From [Clostridium] aminophilum (lineage in GTDB: Bacteria; Bacillota; Clostridia; Lachnospirales; Lachnospiraceae): a DNA stretch of 58,504 nt. The notes beneath the pieces were generated by a model. The model worked only from the letters and a program-made list of their open reading frames with translations. It ran no database searches and was not told where the DNA came from. A program made the position numbers and the translations under genes. Within the stretch, counting starts at the first letter, position 1; each line of letters opens with the position of its first letter. Of the stretch, positions 8,592 to 18,246 are shown piece after piece. The stretch is from positions 1-58,504 of the forward strand of contig NZ_FOIL01000016.1 in the NCBI RefSeq assembly GCF_900101295.1, given 5' to 3'.

Positions 8592-8634
8592 GATAAACCG
8601 GCGGCGGAGTGAGATACTCTGTCGCCGGTTTATC
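8592..8634 (+). terminator. Hairpin between the GGT gene and ftsK
   Basis: GATAAACCGGCG (8592-8603) pairs perfectly with CGCCGGTTTATC (8623-8634) over 12 bp. There is no T-run after it, so it may act as an mRNA 3' end or a weak terminator. A short direct repeat (TATCGCACAT, twice) follows. Confidence 0.5.
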
Positions 8635-8665
8635 GCACATTATCGCACATGCGTTCTCTTAAATC

Positions 8666-8694
8666 TTGCAATTTTCCGTGACTTTTTGTATACT
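8666..8694 (+). promoter_or_regulatory. ftsK promoter
   Basis: TTGCAA (8666-8671) and TATACT (8689-8694) are spaced by exactly 17 bp, 37 bp before the ftsK start. This is a near-consensus vegetative promoter located after the previous gene's hairpin. Confidence 0.75.
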
Positions 8695-8730
8695 TATGAA
8701 GTTAGGCAAATGATGACATGGAGGTTCTGA

Positions 8731-11700
8731 ATGGCATCAAGAAAGAAAACCTCTGCACCGGCGGAGGCATCGGAAAAGAAGACAAAACGAGGATCTTCGA
8801 AAAACGGAAATAAGAAGAAAAATACTGCTGCGCAGAGAGAAACCAGAACTGCGCGGAATACAGCGGAGGAAGAGCAGGAGGAGATTTATTATGAGGACGG
8901 AAAACTCAGCACTGAGCTGGGCATCATCCTGTCCTTTGCCCTCTGTGCGCTCTTTTTCCTGAGCAATTTCGGAGTGATCGGAACATTCGGCAGTTATCTC
9001 AGCGCGTTTACTCTGGGACTTTTCGGCGTGCTCGGCTATCTTGCGCCCATCGCCATTTTTATCGGCGTGTGCTTTTATCTGTCCAATAACGGAAGCATGC
9101 GTGCCTGCGTGCGTCTTGGCGGGAGCGTGCTGTTCCTCTGGGCTCTCGGCTCGATGATTCAGCTGTTTATCGGTGAAGCGGGAACCGGATCTCCGGCGGA
9201 TTATTACCTGCAGGGCGGCGCCGGCGGCTTTTTCGGCGGCCTTCTCTACATGGCACTCCATGCGGTGGTCGGCGGTGTCGGAACCTTTTTGATTCTGACC
9301 GCGCTCATGGCCATCGGCTGTGTGCTGGTTACCGGAAAATCTCTGGTCAAAGTGGTACGGGAAAAGAGCGAGTCAACCTATGAGTATGCGCGAGAGGACA
9401 TCTCCCGGAGAAGAGAGATGAGAGCGGCCGAGAGGGAAATCCGGGAGGCGAAACGGCTGGAGGACCAGAATGTCCGCGGGGTAAATCTTGAGGCGGCCGA
9501 ACTTCGCGGTGCGACACTCAGCCAGTCCTTTAAGAATGCCGCAAAGGAGCTTCCGGCGCGCAGACGCCGTCCGGAAGATGCGGAGTTTGATGAAGAGCGG
9601 ATTCTCGGAAGAAAAGAGGAAAACGGACCGGAACCGATCTTTTCCGTCACTTCCCGCGGCGACCGGGTGGTTGACTTCCCGTCGCCCGCCGGGGAAAGTG
9701 CACCTTCTCCGGAGATGGTACCGGAAGTCTCCGAACACCTTACCGCACAGTCGGAGGAGATGGATTCGCGTCTCCGCAAGGCGGGAGAAGTTCTGGCCGC
9801 GGCGTCCAGGGCGGCGGATGAAACAGATCCTGCTTCGGTATTCCGCGGAAAGATCCGTTACTCCGGCATGAATGAGACGGATGAGGATTCGGCTTCGGCA
9901 TCCGGAGACATGACGGAATCTGACGGGCCGGACGCCGGAACCGGGAAAACCGGTCCGTCTCCGAGATATCCGGACAGAGCAAATGAGATGACCAAAGATA
10001 TCCGGAGAGATACTCCGGATGACGATGTTGATTCGGAATGGGAGACGGAACCGGAAAAACAGACGGATGAGGAATGGGACAATGCGTCAGGGGATGACAG
10101 CGCGTTTTCTGCGGAGTTCTCATCGAAAAACGAAAAGGAATACGCCGGGTCGGAATCTTGGGACGGTGATGATGGTTCCTTTGAGGAAGAAGAGGATCCG
10201 GATGAGGGAATCCGGGCCGCGGTGCGTTATCAGGATGAGAACCGAAGCGATGACAATATTCTGAAGGCGGTCTATATCCGCAGAGATACCCGGACGTTTG
10301 AAGAAATGTACAGCGGAAATCCGCTTCCCGAGGAGGCTGCTCGCAATCATGACTGGCAGAACGGGGAGCCGGAGACGTTTGACAGTACTGCCGGAGAACC
10401 GGAGTCATTCGGCAGAGAAGCCGTTTCTTCGGAGATATTCGACAGAACGGCCGGATCGTCTGAAACATCCGACGGAGCAGCCGGATCGTCTGAGACACTC
10501 GACAGAGCGGATGAAACGTCCGGAGAATATACTTTCGAAAACGGATCCTCCGCCCATGATTCGGAGCCGGATGACGGGGATGACGAGGAAGCGGAAGAGG
10601 AGAATGAAAACGATGAGCTGAACGGTGAATCCGATGAAAACGGATATGATACGGAAGAAGACGACGGTTTTTCCGCCGCGGCGCTTGCCGTAAATTCCAC
10701 GGCGCGGCCTAACGGATCACCGGCTCCTGAAGCACGTCCGTTTTCACAGTCGGCATCCTCTGCGATTCCGGCATCTTCGTCATATGATCGCAGGGATCAG
10801 CCGGTGATCACAGCCACCGGCGCGGTTCTTCCGCCCCGGGATCCGAATGCGGATGCAATTCTGGTGAAGAAGGCGGCGCTTGAGGCAAAGGCGGACAAGA
10901 TCCGGGAACAGCAGGACGCTCTGCGGAAAGCGGCGGATGTTCAGGCCCAGCTCACCGCACAGAAGGAAATGCAGCCCAAGAAAGAATATGTCTTCCCACC
11001 GCTGAGCCTTCTACGGAAAGACATGCGCCCGGGCGGCGAGTTTGACGCATCCTATTACGAGGACACTGCCGTGAAGCTTCAGCAGACACTGAAGAATTTC
11101 GGCGTCGGCGTCACCGTGACCAATATCAGCTGCGGTCCGACCGTTACGCGGTATGAACTCCAGCCGGATATGGGCGTCAAAGTCAGCCGGATTCTCGCCC
11201 TGCAGGATGACATCAAACTGAACCTGGCCGCCGCGGATATCCGAATTGAGGCGCCGATTCCGGGAAAAGCGGCCATCGGCATCGAGGTTCCGAACAAAGA
11301 ACAGAAGACGGTTTATCTGCGTGAGCTGCTAGAATCTCAGGAATTTTCCAAGCACAAGTCCAGGGTTGCCTTTGCCGTGGGCAAAGACATCGGCGGACAG
11401 ACGGTGGTCACAGACGTGGCAAAGATGCCGCATCTTCTGATTGCCGGTGCCACCGGTTCCGGTAAATCCGTCTGCATCAATACGCTGATCATGAGCATCA
11501 TCTACAAGGCAAAGCCGGAAGAAGTCAAGATGATCATGATCGACCCGAAGGTCGTCGAACTCAGCGTCTACAACGGCATACCGCACCTCCTCATTCCGGT
11601 TGTAACCGACCCGAAGAAGGCGGCCGGCGCGCTGAACTGGGCGGTACAGGAGATGACTGAGCGGTATAACACATTTGCCAAGTACAACGTTCGTGACATC

Positions 11701-12435
11701 AAGGGATACAATGCCCGTGTCGACGGCATTTCCGATCTGGAAGGAGAGGAAAAGCCGAAGAAAATGCCGCAGATCATCATCATTGTCGACGAGCTTGCCG
11801 ATCTCATGATGGTGGCACCGGGCGATGTGGAAGAGGCGATCTGCCGTCTGGCACAGCTTGCCCGTGCGGCCGGCATTCATCTGGTCATCGCGACCCAGAG
11901 ACCGTCGGTCAATGTCATTACCGGCGTTATCAAGGCAAATATTCCGTCCCGAATCGCCTTCTCGGTTTCCTCCGGCGTCGATTCGCGAACGATTATCGAT
12001 ATGAACGGAGCCGAGAAACTTCTCGGAAAGGGCGATATGCTCTTTTATCCGTCCGGTTATCCGAAGCCGAAACGCGTGCAGGGCGCATTTGTCTCGGATG
12101 AGGAAGTCGGAGAGGTGGTCCGCTATCTGACCGATGAGGGATATGAAGCCGAGTATGCGGACGACATCGAGTCCAAGATCAGCGCAAGCAGCGTCGGAAG
12201 CTTCGGCGGAGGCGGCGGTGAGCGCGATGCGTACTTTGAGCAGGCCGCCCGCTTTATCATTGAAAAGGACAAGGCGAGCATCGGCATGCTGCAGCGAATG
12301 TTTAAGATCGGATTTAACCGTGCGGCAAGAATCATGGATCAGCTCGAAGAAGCCGGCGTTGTCGCCGGGGAGCAGGGAACGAAGCCCCGCGAGATCCTGA
12401 TGAGCATGGAGCAGTTTGAAAACAGTATGATGTAA
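8731..12435 (+). CDS. ftsK: DNA translocase FtsK/SpoIIIE
   Basis: A 1234-residue membrane-anchored motor that pumps chromosomal DNA through the division or sporulation septum. A Lys-rich start is followed by about four transmembrane helices (about 65-205). A very long acidic, low-complexity linker (about 210-740) contains five 30-bp in-frame repeats. The motor domain has Walker [10 protein letters not shown] (about 905-913), the Walker B region [13 protein letters not shown] and the RecA-like [12 protein letters not shown] block. A winged-helix gamma domain (about 1165-1230) reads [18 protein letters not shown] and should recognise polar DNA motifs. The linker makes the protein some 400 residues longer than typical Firmicute SpoIIIE. 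Start ATG 8731 has GGAGG eight bases upstream. Confidence 0.97.
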   Translation: MASRKKTSAPAEASEKKTKRGSSKNGNKKKNTAAQRETRTARNTAEEEQEEIYYEDGKLSTELGIILSFALCALFFLSNFGVIGTFGSYLSAFTLGLFGVLGYLAPIAIFIGVCFYLSNNGSMRACVRLGGSVLFLWALGSMIQLFIGEAGTGSPADYYLQGGAGGFFGGLLYMALHAVVGGVGTFLILTALMAIGCVLVTGKSLVKVVREKSESTYEYAREDISRRREMRAAEREIREAKRLEDQNVRGVNLEAAELRGATLSQSFKNAAKELPARRRRPEDAEFDEERILGRKEENGPEPIFSVTSRGDRVVDFPSPAGESAPSPEMVPEVSEHLTAQSEEMDSRLRKAGEVLAAASRAADETDPASVFRGKIRYSGMNETDEDSASASGDMTESDGPDAGTGKTGPSPRYPDRANEMTKDIRRDTPDDDVDSEWETEPEKQTDEEWDNASGDDSAFSAEFSSKNEKEYAGSESWDGDDGSFEEEEDPDEGIRAAVRYQDENRSDDNILKAVYIRRDTRTFEEMYSGNPLPEEAARNHDWQNGEPETFDSTAGEPESFGREAVSSEIFDRTAGSSETSDGAAGSSETLDRADETSGEYTFENGSSAHDSEPDDGDDEEAEEENENDELNGESDENGYDTEEDDGFSAAALAVNSTARPNGSPAPEARPFSQSASSAIPASSSYDRRDQPVITATGAVLPPRDPNADAILVKKAALEAKADKIREQQDALRKAADVQAQLTAQKEMQPKKEYVFPPLSLLRKDMRPGGEFDASYYEDTAVKLQQTLKNFGVGVTVTNISCGPTVTRYELQPDMGVKVSRILALQDDIKLNLAAADIRIEAPIPGKAAIGIEVPNKEQKTVYLRELLESQEFSKHKSRVAFAVGKDIGGQTVVTDVAKMPHLLIAGATGSGKSVCINTLIMSIIYKAKPEEVKMIMIDPKVVELSVYNGIPHLLIPVVTDPKKAAGALNWAVQEMTERYNTFAKYNVRDIKGYNARVDGISDLEGEEKPKKMPQIIIIVDELADLMMVAPGDVEEAICRLAQLARAAGIHLVIATQRPSVNVITGVIKANIPSRIAFSVSSGVDSRTIIDMNGAEKLLGKGDMLFYPSGYPKPKRVQGAFVSDEEVGEVVRYLTDEGYEAEYADDIESKISASSVGSFGGGGGERDAYFEQAARFIIEKDKASIGMLQRMFKIGFNRAARIMDQLEEAGVVAGEQGTKPREILMSMEQFENSMM
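10378..10527 (+). repeat. 30-bp tandem repeat in the ftsK linker
   Basis: Five consecutive 30-bp units (from 10378, 10408, 10438, 10468 and 10498) encode a ten-residue period of the form F/S-D-x-x-A-G-S-S-E-T. Units 3 and 4 are the most alike and share GCCGGATCGTCTGA. The repeats keep the reading frame, so copy number could vary without loss of function. Confidence 0.75.
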
Positions 12436-12456
12436 AAGAATCAGGGGGATAAAACC

Positions 12457-13938
12457 GTGAAATTACGGGAATGGTTGGGAGAACTGAACTATACGCTTCT
12501 CCAGGGAAATCTGGATGAGGAAGTGACGGAAGTCGTCTATGACTCCAGAAAGGCCGCGCCGCAAACCGTGTTTGTATGCATGCGGGGAGCAAATGTGGAT
12601 GCGCACCGGTTTGTTCCGGATGTGGTGGCGAAGGGGACGAAAGTCATCGTCGCCGAGCATGAGGTGGAGGTGCCGGCAGATGTGACTGTTCTCCGTGTTT
12701 CGGACGGAAGAGATGCACTTGCGCTTCTTTCTGCCGCGCGTTTTGGCTATCCGGCCCGCAAGATGACGACCATCGGCGTCACCGGAACAAAGGGAAAGAC
12801 CACCACGACCTATATGATCAAGGCGATGCTGGAGGCCTGCGGAAAGAAAACCGGGCTGATCGGCACCAACGGCATTGTCATCGGCGATACCCATACACCG
12901 ACGGCAAACACCACGCCGGAATCCTATATTCTGCAGCAGAGCTTTGCAAGAATGGTCGAGGAGGGCTGTGAATACATGGTGATGGAGGTGTCCTCCCAGA
13001 GCTACAAGATGCGGCGTGTGAACGGAATTCACTATAACTACGCGATATTTATGAACATTTCCAACGACCATATCGGCCCGAACGAGCATGCGGATTTCGC
13101 GGAGTACATCGGCTTTAAGAAAATGCTTCTGGCGAACAGCGATGTCTGCCTGGTAAACCGGGATGATCCTCATTTTGACGAGATCACCGACGGAGCGAAG
13201 GCGGAGATCAAAACCTTTTCACTGGAACAGTCCGCGGATTTCACAGCGGAGGCGATCGACTATATCCGTGAACATGATTTTGTGGGAATCGGATTCACCA
13301 TGAATTACGAAAAAGACGGAGAGAAGAGACATCACCGCTTCCGCGTCTCGGTTCCGGGCATCTTTAATGCCTGCAACGCGCTGGCGGCAGCCGGAGTATG
13401 CTCGCATTTCGATCTTCCGGAAGACCGGTTTGAACACAGTCTCGAAAACCTTCACATCAACGGAAGAATGGAGATTGTCTATAAATCGGCAAAATGTTCG
13501 GTTATTGTCGATTATGCCCACAACGGCGTTTCCATGGAGACGCTGCTGAAAACACTCCGGAGCTATCATCCGAAGCGTCTCGTGGTTGTCTTCGGTTGCG
13601 GCGGCAACCGGGCAAGAGACCGCCGCTACGACATGGGCGAGATCGGCGGGCGCTACGCGGACCTGAACATTATCACGGCGGATAATTCCCGCTTTGAGAA
13701 CGTGACGGATATTCTGAACGATATCAAGACCGGTCTCGCGCGGTCCGACGGAAAATATGTCGAGATCCCGGACCGCCGCGATGCAATCCGCTACAGTCTC
13801 GAACACGCGGAGGACGGCGACATCATCGCGGTGATCGGAAAAGGACACGAAGACTACCAGGAAATCGAGGGAGTGAAGCATCATTTCTCCGATCAGGAAG
13901 AAGTAAGAAAGGCCGCTGCCGAGCTCGGCTTAGCCTGA
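12457..13938 (+). CDS. murE: UDP-MurNAc-tripeptide synthetase (MurE)
   Basis: A 493-residue cytosolic ligase that adds the third amino acid to UDP-MurNAc-L-Ala-D-Glu in peptidoglycan precursor synthesis. The ATP-binding motif is GVTGTKGKTTTTYMI, followed by NISNDHIGPNEH in the central domain. The C-terminal block is AVIGKGHEDYQ. The side-chain specificity motif, DNPR in meso-diaminopimelate enzymes, reads DNSR here. Asn and Arg are kept, so meso-DAP is the more likely substrate, but the Pro-to-Ser change is unusual. It starts with GTG at 12457 behind CAGGGGG. murF follows 18 nt downstream, and ftsK ends 21 nt upstream. Confidence 0.94.
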   Translation: MKLREWLGELNYTLLQGNLDEEVTEVVYDSRKAAPQTVFVCMRGANVDAHRFVPDVVAKGTKVIVAEHEVEVPADVTVLRVSDGRDALALLSAARFGYPARKMTTIGVTGTKGKTTTTYMIKAMLEACGKKTGLIGTNGIVIGDTHTPTANTTPESYILQQSFARMVEEGCEYMVMEVSSQSYKMRRVNGIHYNYAIFMNISNDHIGPNEHADFAEYIGFKKMLLANSDVCLVNRDDPHFDEITDGAKAEIKTFSLEQSADFTAEAIDYIREHDFVGIGFTMNYEKDGEKRHHRFRVSVPGIFNACNALAAAGVCSHFDLPEDRFEHSLENLHINGRMEIVYKSAKCSVIVDYAHNGVSMETLLKTLRSYHPKRLVVVFGCGGNRARDRRYDMGEIGGRYADLNIITADNSRFENVTDILNDIKTGLARSDGKYVEIPDRRDAIRYSLEHAEDGDIIAVIGKGHEDYQEIEGVKHHFSDQEEVRKAAAELGLA

Positions 13939-13956
13939 GATAAAGGAGATCACGTT

Positions 13957-15351
13957 ATGGAAAATGTTACAGTAAAGGATATTGCGGAGGCAGTCGGCGG
14001 CCGTATTCTCTGCGGAGACCCGGATCAGAAGCTTGAAAACATCGCGATTGATTCCCGCGTGATGCGCGGTAATGATCTCTTTGTCCCGATCATCGGCGAA
14101 AAAAACGATGCCCACGCGTTCATTGCCAAGGCAATGCAGAACGGCGCGGCGGCATCACTCACCTCGGAACACGACGAGGCACCGGAGGAGATGAGCGGTG
14201 CGCTGATCCGCGTGGAGGATACCGTAAAGGCGCTTCAGGACATCGGTGCATGGCTCCGGAACCGTCTTACCATTCCGCTGGTGGGCATCACCGGCAGTGT
14301 CGGAAAAACCACCACGAGGGAGATGGTCGCGGCGGCTCTCTCCGCCAAATACCGCACCTTTAAGACTCCGGCCAACCACAATAGTCAGGTCGGCGTTCCG
14401 ATGACCGTTTCCGAGATCTCCGGAGAGGATGAGATCGCGGTTCTGGAACTCGGAATGAGCAATCCCGGAGAAATGCATAAGATTTCCGAAATCGCGAAAG
14501 TGGATTGCGCCGTGATGACCAACATCGGCGTGGCTCACATTGAGAATCTCGGTTCCCGCGAGAACATTCTGGAAGAAAAGCTTCACATTCAGGACGGAAT
14601 GAAGGAGGGAGGTCTTCTTCTGGTGAACGGGGATAACGATCTTCTGGCGGATGTAACCCCGAAAGACGGCATTTCCATTCTGCACTTCGGCCGTGAGGAG
14701 AAGAACGAATGTCACGCGGAGGATCTCATGCCGAAACACGGATGCGGCACATTTACCTATGTTCACGGTGATGTCCGCGTTCCCGTCGAACTCTCTGTTC
14801 CGGGTGTGCACAATGTCTCCAATGCCCTCGCCGCCATGGCGGTGGCGGAGCATTTCGGCGTCGATCTTCATGCGGCTGCGGCAAAGCTGAAGGAATTCCG
14901 CGGCTTCAAGGGACGTCTCCAGATTTCCGAGAAGAACGGGATTCTTGTGATCGACGATACCTACAATGCAAGTCCGGATTCCATGCGCGCCGCACTTTCC
15001 GTTCTGAACGGGATGCGTGACTCCAAACGCCGCATCGCGGTTCTGGCGGATATGAAAGAACTGGGCGAAGAGGAAATCCGGTTCCACCGGGACATCGGTG
15101 CAACGGTTTCCGCCATGCATCTGGATCTTCTGGTGGTATACGGAAGTCTTGCAAAGGAGATTGCAAAGGGGGCGTTTGCGGCCGGCGGCATGCGGGAAAA
15201 TCTCCGGATTGAAAGCTTTCTGGAGGAAGACCGGGATGAAATGACGGAATTTCTGAAGAATGAACTCACTGAGGGCGATGCGGTTCTGTTCAAGGGCTCC
15301 AACAGCATGAAGCTTGGCACCATAGCGGCCGAGTTCACGGATGAGGCATAA
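13957..15351 (+). CDS. murF: UDP-MurNAc-tripeptide D-Ala-D-Ala ligase (MurF)
   Basis: A 464-residue Mur ligase that adds D-Ala-D-Ala to complete the UDP-MurNAc pentapeptide. The ATP loop is GITGSVGKTTTREMV. Further family signatures are NHNSQVGVPMTV, NIGVAHIENLGS and the DDTYNASPDSM block, and the C-terminal end KGSNSMKLG is typical of MurF. It runs directly after murE with a good ribosome binding site (AAAGGAG), so the two consecutive steps are co-expressed. The next gene is 132 nt away, across a terminator. Confidence 0.96.
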   Translation: MENVTVKDIAEAVGGRILCGDPDQKLENIAIDSRVMRGNDLFVPIIGEKNDAHAFIAKAMQNGAAASLTSEHDEAPEEMSGALIRVEDTVKALQDIGAWLRNRLTIPLVGITGSVGKTTTREMVAAALSAKYRTFKTPANHNSQVGVPMTVSEISGEDEIAVLELGMSNPGEMHKISEIAKVDCAVMTNIGVAHIENLGSRENILEEKLHIQDGMKEGGLLLVNGDNDLLADVTPKDGISILHFGREEKNECHAEDLMPKHGCGTFTYVHGDVRVPVELSVPGVHNVSNALAAMAVAEHFGVDLHAAAAKLKEFRGFKGRLQISEKNGILVIDDTYNASPDSMRAALSVLNGMRDSKRRIAVLADMKELGEEEIRFHRDIGATVSAMHLDLLVVYGSLAKEIAKGAFAAGGMRENLRIESFLEEDRDEMTEFLKNELTEGDAVLFKGSNSMKLGTIAAEFTDEA

Positions 15352-15369
15352 ATGAACAGGGGAGCCGAG

Positions 15370-15430
15370 GTCCGCTTGCGGACTTTGTTCCATCACAGGA
15401 GGCGGATCACGAACGGTCCGCCTCATTTTA
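15370..15430 (+). terminator. murF 3' hairpins and terminator
   Basis: A tight palindrome GTCCGC-TT-GCGGAC (15370-15383) precedes a stem GAGGCGGA/TCCGCCTC (15399-15406 with 15417-15424) followed by ATTTTAA. The second hairpin is a plausible Rho-independent terminator, although its T-run is short. The stretch GCGGACTTTGTTC (15378-15390) recurs, exactly or nearly, in the repeats at 29124-29187 and 46812-46917. Confidence 0.6.
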
Positions 15431-15483
15431 AACCATAACCACGGGGTAAAGGCCCTTATCTGTCAGGAGGGATAGCGAAAACG

Positions 15484-17745
15484 ATGTACGCAAAGGTTAT
15501 CGTCGACATCTCGGCATCGAGTGTCGACCGGATATTTGAATATCGGATTCCGGCGCGCCTGGAGGCGGACGTCCGCATCGGTTCCTGTGTGCACGTTCCG
15601 TTCGGCCAGGGCAACCGGCAGAGGAGTGCCTATGTTGTGGAGATCTGTGAGGAGCCGGAATTTGATCCCGAAAAAATAAAAGATATTTTATCCTGTGATG
15701 ACGGATCCCTTGGCGTACAGTCCCAGCTGATTGTTCTGGCAAAATGGATCCGGGAAAACTACGGCGGAACCATGAATCAGGCCCTGAAGACCGTTCTTCC
15801 GGTCAAACAGAAGATTCGTCCTCAGGAAAAGAAGACCATTCTCTGCCTTCTGGATCAGGATGCACTGGAGGCGGCGATCCGTGAGGCGGAACGGAAAAAA
15901 TACCGTGCCCGTCTTCGGCTTCTCACCGAGTTCCGCCTGGCGCGGGCCATACCGCTGGAGATTGCCCGGACCCAGCTTCACATCTCGGACTCGTCGCTGG
16001 AGCCGCTTCTGGAGGACGGAACCATACGGATGGAGAAAGAGACGGTGATCCGGGGCAGCTGCGGAGCCGGGCAGGACACCGGGAAAAAACCGGTGCTGAA
16101 TGAAGAGCAGGCGCTTGCCGTCTCGGATTTCAGGGCCGAATACGATGCCGGAATCCGGGGAACAAGGCTGATCTGCGGCGTGACCGGAAGCGGTAAAACC
16201 GAAGTTTATATGGAACTGATGGACCACGTTCTCTCCCAGGGAAAACAGGTAATCCTGCTGATTCCGGAGATCTCGCTGACCTATCAGACGGTGATGCGCT
16301 TTTACCGCCGGTTCGGCGACCGGATTGCGATTCTGAACTCACGGCTTTCCGCCGGAGAGCGGTATGATCAGTGGATGCGGGCGCAGAAAGGGGAGGTGTC
16401 CATCATGATTGGCCCCCGGAGTGCCCTGTTTGCGCCCTTTGACCGTCTTGGCCTCATCATCATTGATGAGGAGCATGAAAATGCCTATAAGAGTGAGAAT
16501 GTCCCCCGCTATCACGCAAGGGAAACAGCGGAGGCGAGAGCCCGGCTTTCCGGTGCCTGCGTGGTACTGGGGAGCGCAACGCCCAGCATGGAATCCTTCT
16601 TCCGGGCCGAGTCGGGAAAATACTCTCTGTCCAGGCTGACAGGACGGGCGGTTCCGGGAAGCGTGCTTCCGCAGACGGAGATCGTGGATATGAGAGAGGA
16701 ACTGGCCGGGGGAAACCGGTCCATATTCAGCCGCACTCTTCACCGTCATATCGAGACAGCACTGAAGAGCGGCGAACAGGTGATGCTCTTTATCAACCGT
16801 AGGGGATACGCCGGATTTATATCCTGCCGATCCTGCGGAAAACCGCTTCACTGTCCGCACTGCGATGTGTCGCTGACGCTCCACGGAAAAAAACGGCTGG
16901 TCTGCCACTACTGCGGATATGAGACGGAGCTTCCGCAGACCTGTCCGGCCTGTGGTTCCCGGTATCTTGCCGGTTTCGGAACCGGAACGCAGAAACTTGC
17001 ATGGATGACCGAAAAGGAGTTCCCGGGCGCGAGGATACTGCGGATGGATGCAGACACGACCCGGAAAAAGGGAAGCCTAGAAGAGATTCTCGAACAATTC
17101 TCGGAACATGAGGCCGACATTCTGATCGGAACGCAGATGATTGTCAAGGGACACGATTTTCCGGCCGTCACGGTGATGGGAATCATGGCGGCGGATATGT
17201 CGCTGAACACGCCCGATTACCGGAGCAGTGAGCGGACATTTTCCCTGATCACGCAGGCTGCGGGCCGGGCGGGCAGAGGAGAGAAGCCGGGGCACGTCGT
17301 GATTCAGACCTACATGCCGGACCACTATGCGGTGCAGACTGCGGCGGCACAGGATTATGACGCATTTTACCGGGCGGAGATCGCCTACCGCAGGATCTCC
17401 GGTTATCCGCCGGTGTGCGCCATGATGGAGATCCGGTTCCAGTCTCCGGACGAGGTCGCGGTGATCCGCATGGCGGAGGGAACCGCGGAACTTCTCCGGC
17501 GCGGGGTGGAGAAATCGCTTGAGAGCGTGGCAAAACGCGGTGAAGATCCGGCGGAATACGGCATTGAAATCATCGGTCCGGCGGATGCTCCGGTCTACCG
17601 TGTAAAGGATGTCTACCGAAAAATGTTATATATAAAGGGCATGAAATATGATATACTTTTAAAAATCAGGAACTATGCCCTTAAGATGGCACAAAAACTC
17701 CCGGATGCGGGAAAAGTTGCCGTCTCATGCGATACCGATGTATAA
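15484..17745 (+). CDS. priA: Primosomal protein N' (PriA helicase)
   Basis: A 753-residue superfamily-2 helicase that recognises stalled forks and reloads the replisome. After an N-terminal 3'-DNA-binding domain come Walker A GVTGSGKTEVYME (about residue 232), the DEEH box (IIDEEHENAYKSEN), GSATPSMES, and helicase motifs V-VI (GTQMIVKGHDFPAVT, QAAGRAGRG). The zinc-binding insert is intact: CRSCGKPLHCPHC, CHYCGYE and CPACGS supply eight cysteines. The length is normal. The start ATG 15484 lies 12-13 nt after AGGAGGG. Its 3' end is AT-rich and appears to hold the def promoter. Confidence 0.97.
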   Translation: MYAKVIVDISASSVDRIFEYRIPARLEADVRIGSCVHVPFGQGNRQRSAYVVEICEEPEFDPEKIKDILSCDDGSLGVQSQLIVLAKWIRENYGGTMNQALKTVLPVKQKIRPQEKKTILCLLDQDALEAAIREAERKKYRARLRLLTEFRLARAIPLEIARTQLHISDSSLEPLLEDGTIRMEKETVIRGSCGAGQDTGKKPVLNEEQALAVSDFRAEYDAGIRGTRLICGVTGSGKTEVYMELMDHVLSQGKQVILLIPEISLTYQTVMRFYRRFGDRIAILNSRLSAGERYDQWMRAQKGEVSIMIGPRSALFAPFDRLGLIIIDEEHENAYKSENVPRYHARETAEARARLSGACVVLGSATPSMESFFRAESGKYSLSRLTGRAVPGSVLPQTEIVDMREELAGGNRSIFSRTLHRHIETALKSGEQVMLFINRRGYAGFISCRSCGKPLHCPHCDVSLTLHGKKRLVCHYCGYETELPQTCPACGSRYLAGFGTGTQKLAWMTEKEFPGARILRMDADTTRKKGSLEEILEQFSEHEADILIGTQMIVKGHDFPAVTVMGIMAADMSLNTPDYRSSERTFSLITQAAGRAGRGEKPGHVVIQTYMPDHYAVQTAAAQDYDAFYRAEIAYRRISGYPPVCAMMEIRFQSPDEVAVIRMAEGTAELLRRGVEKSLESVAKRGEDPAEYGIEIIGPADAPVYRVKDVYRKMLYIKGMKYDILLKIRNYALKMAQKLPDAGKVAVSCDTDV
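17649..17657 (+). promoter_or_regulatory. Extended -10 promoter for def-fmt inside the priA 3' end
   Basis: TGATATACT forms an extended -10 element (TGnTATACT) about 104 bp before def. The surrounding 50 bp is much richer in A+T than the rest of priA, as expected for a promoter overlapping a coding end. No good -35 hexamer lies at 17 bp. Confidence 0.45.
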
Positions 17746-17760
17746 GAAAGGATTATAGAT

Positions 17761-18246
17761 ATGGCAGTTTTAGAAGTCAGAACCGAAGGCGATGAAGTGC
17801 TGAGAAAAAAATGCAAGGAAGTGAAGGAGATGACTCCGACACTCCGTCAGCTGATTGAAGATATGTTTGAGACCATGTACGCGACAAACGGTGTCGGTCT
17901 TGCGGCTCCGCAGGTCGGTGTGCTCAAGCGCATTGTCGTGATGGATGTCGAGGACGGAAACCAGTATGTCCTCATCAATCCGGTGATCGAGGAGACAGAC
18001 GGCGAACAGGTCGGCGATGAAGGGTGTCTTAGCGTTCCGGGGAAGACCGGTACGGTGACCAGACCAGAGCACGTCATTGTCCGCGCGCTCGATGAAAACA
18101 TGGAGGAATTCCGCCTCGAAGGCACAGACCTTCTGGCAAGATGCATCTGCCATGAGTGCGATCATCTGGACGGTGTCCTGTATGTCGATAAAGTGGAAGG
18201 CGGACTCCGTGACGTGGAGGCCGGGGAAGACGAGGAAGAAGCATGA
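17761..18246 (+). CDS. def: Peptide deformylase
   Basis: A 161-residue metalloenzyme that removes the N-formyl group from new proteins. All three family motifs are present: GVGLAAPQ (44-51), EGCLSVPG with metal ligand C89, and HECDH (131-135) with ligands H131 and H135 and catalytic E132. An acidic tail (GEDEEEA) ends the protein. Its stop overlaps the start of fmt by 4 nt (ATGA), so translation of the enzymes that add and remove formyl groups is coupled. Confidence 0.97.
   Translation: MAVLEVRTEGDEVLRKKCKEVKEMTPTLRQLIEDMFETMYATNGVGLAAPQVGVLKRIVVMDVEDGNQYVLINPVIEETDGEQVGDEGCLSVPGKTGTVTRPEHVIVRALDENMEEFRLEGTDLLARCICHECDHLDGVLYVDKVEGGLRDVEAGEDEEEA

Noticed and set aside
10378-10527. CRISPR-like array
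   Set aside because: The 30-bp units have no unique spacers, are in frame and code for a low-complexity linker.
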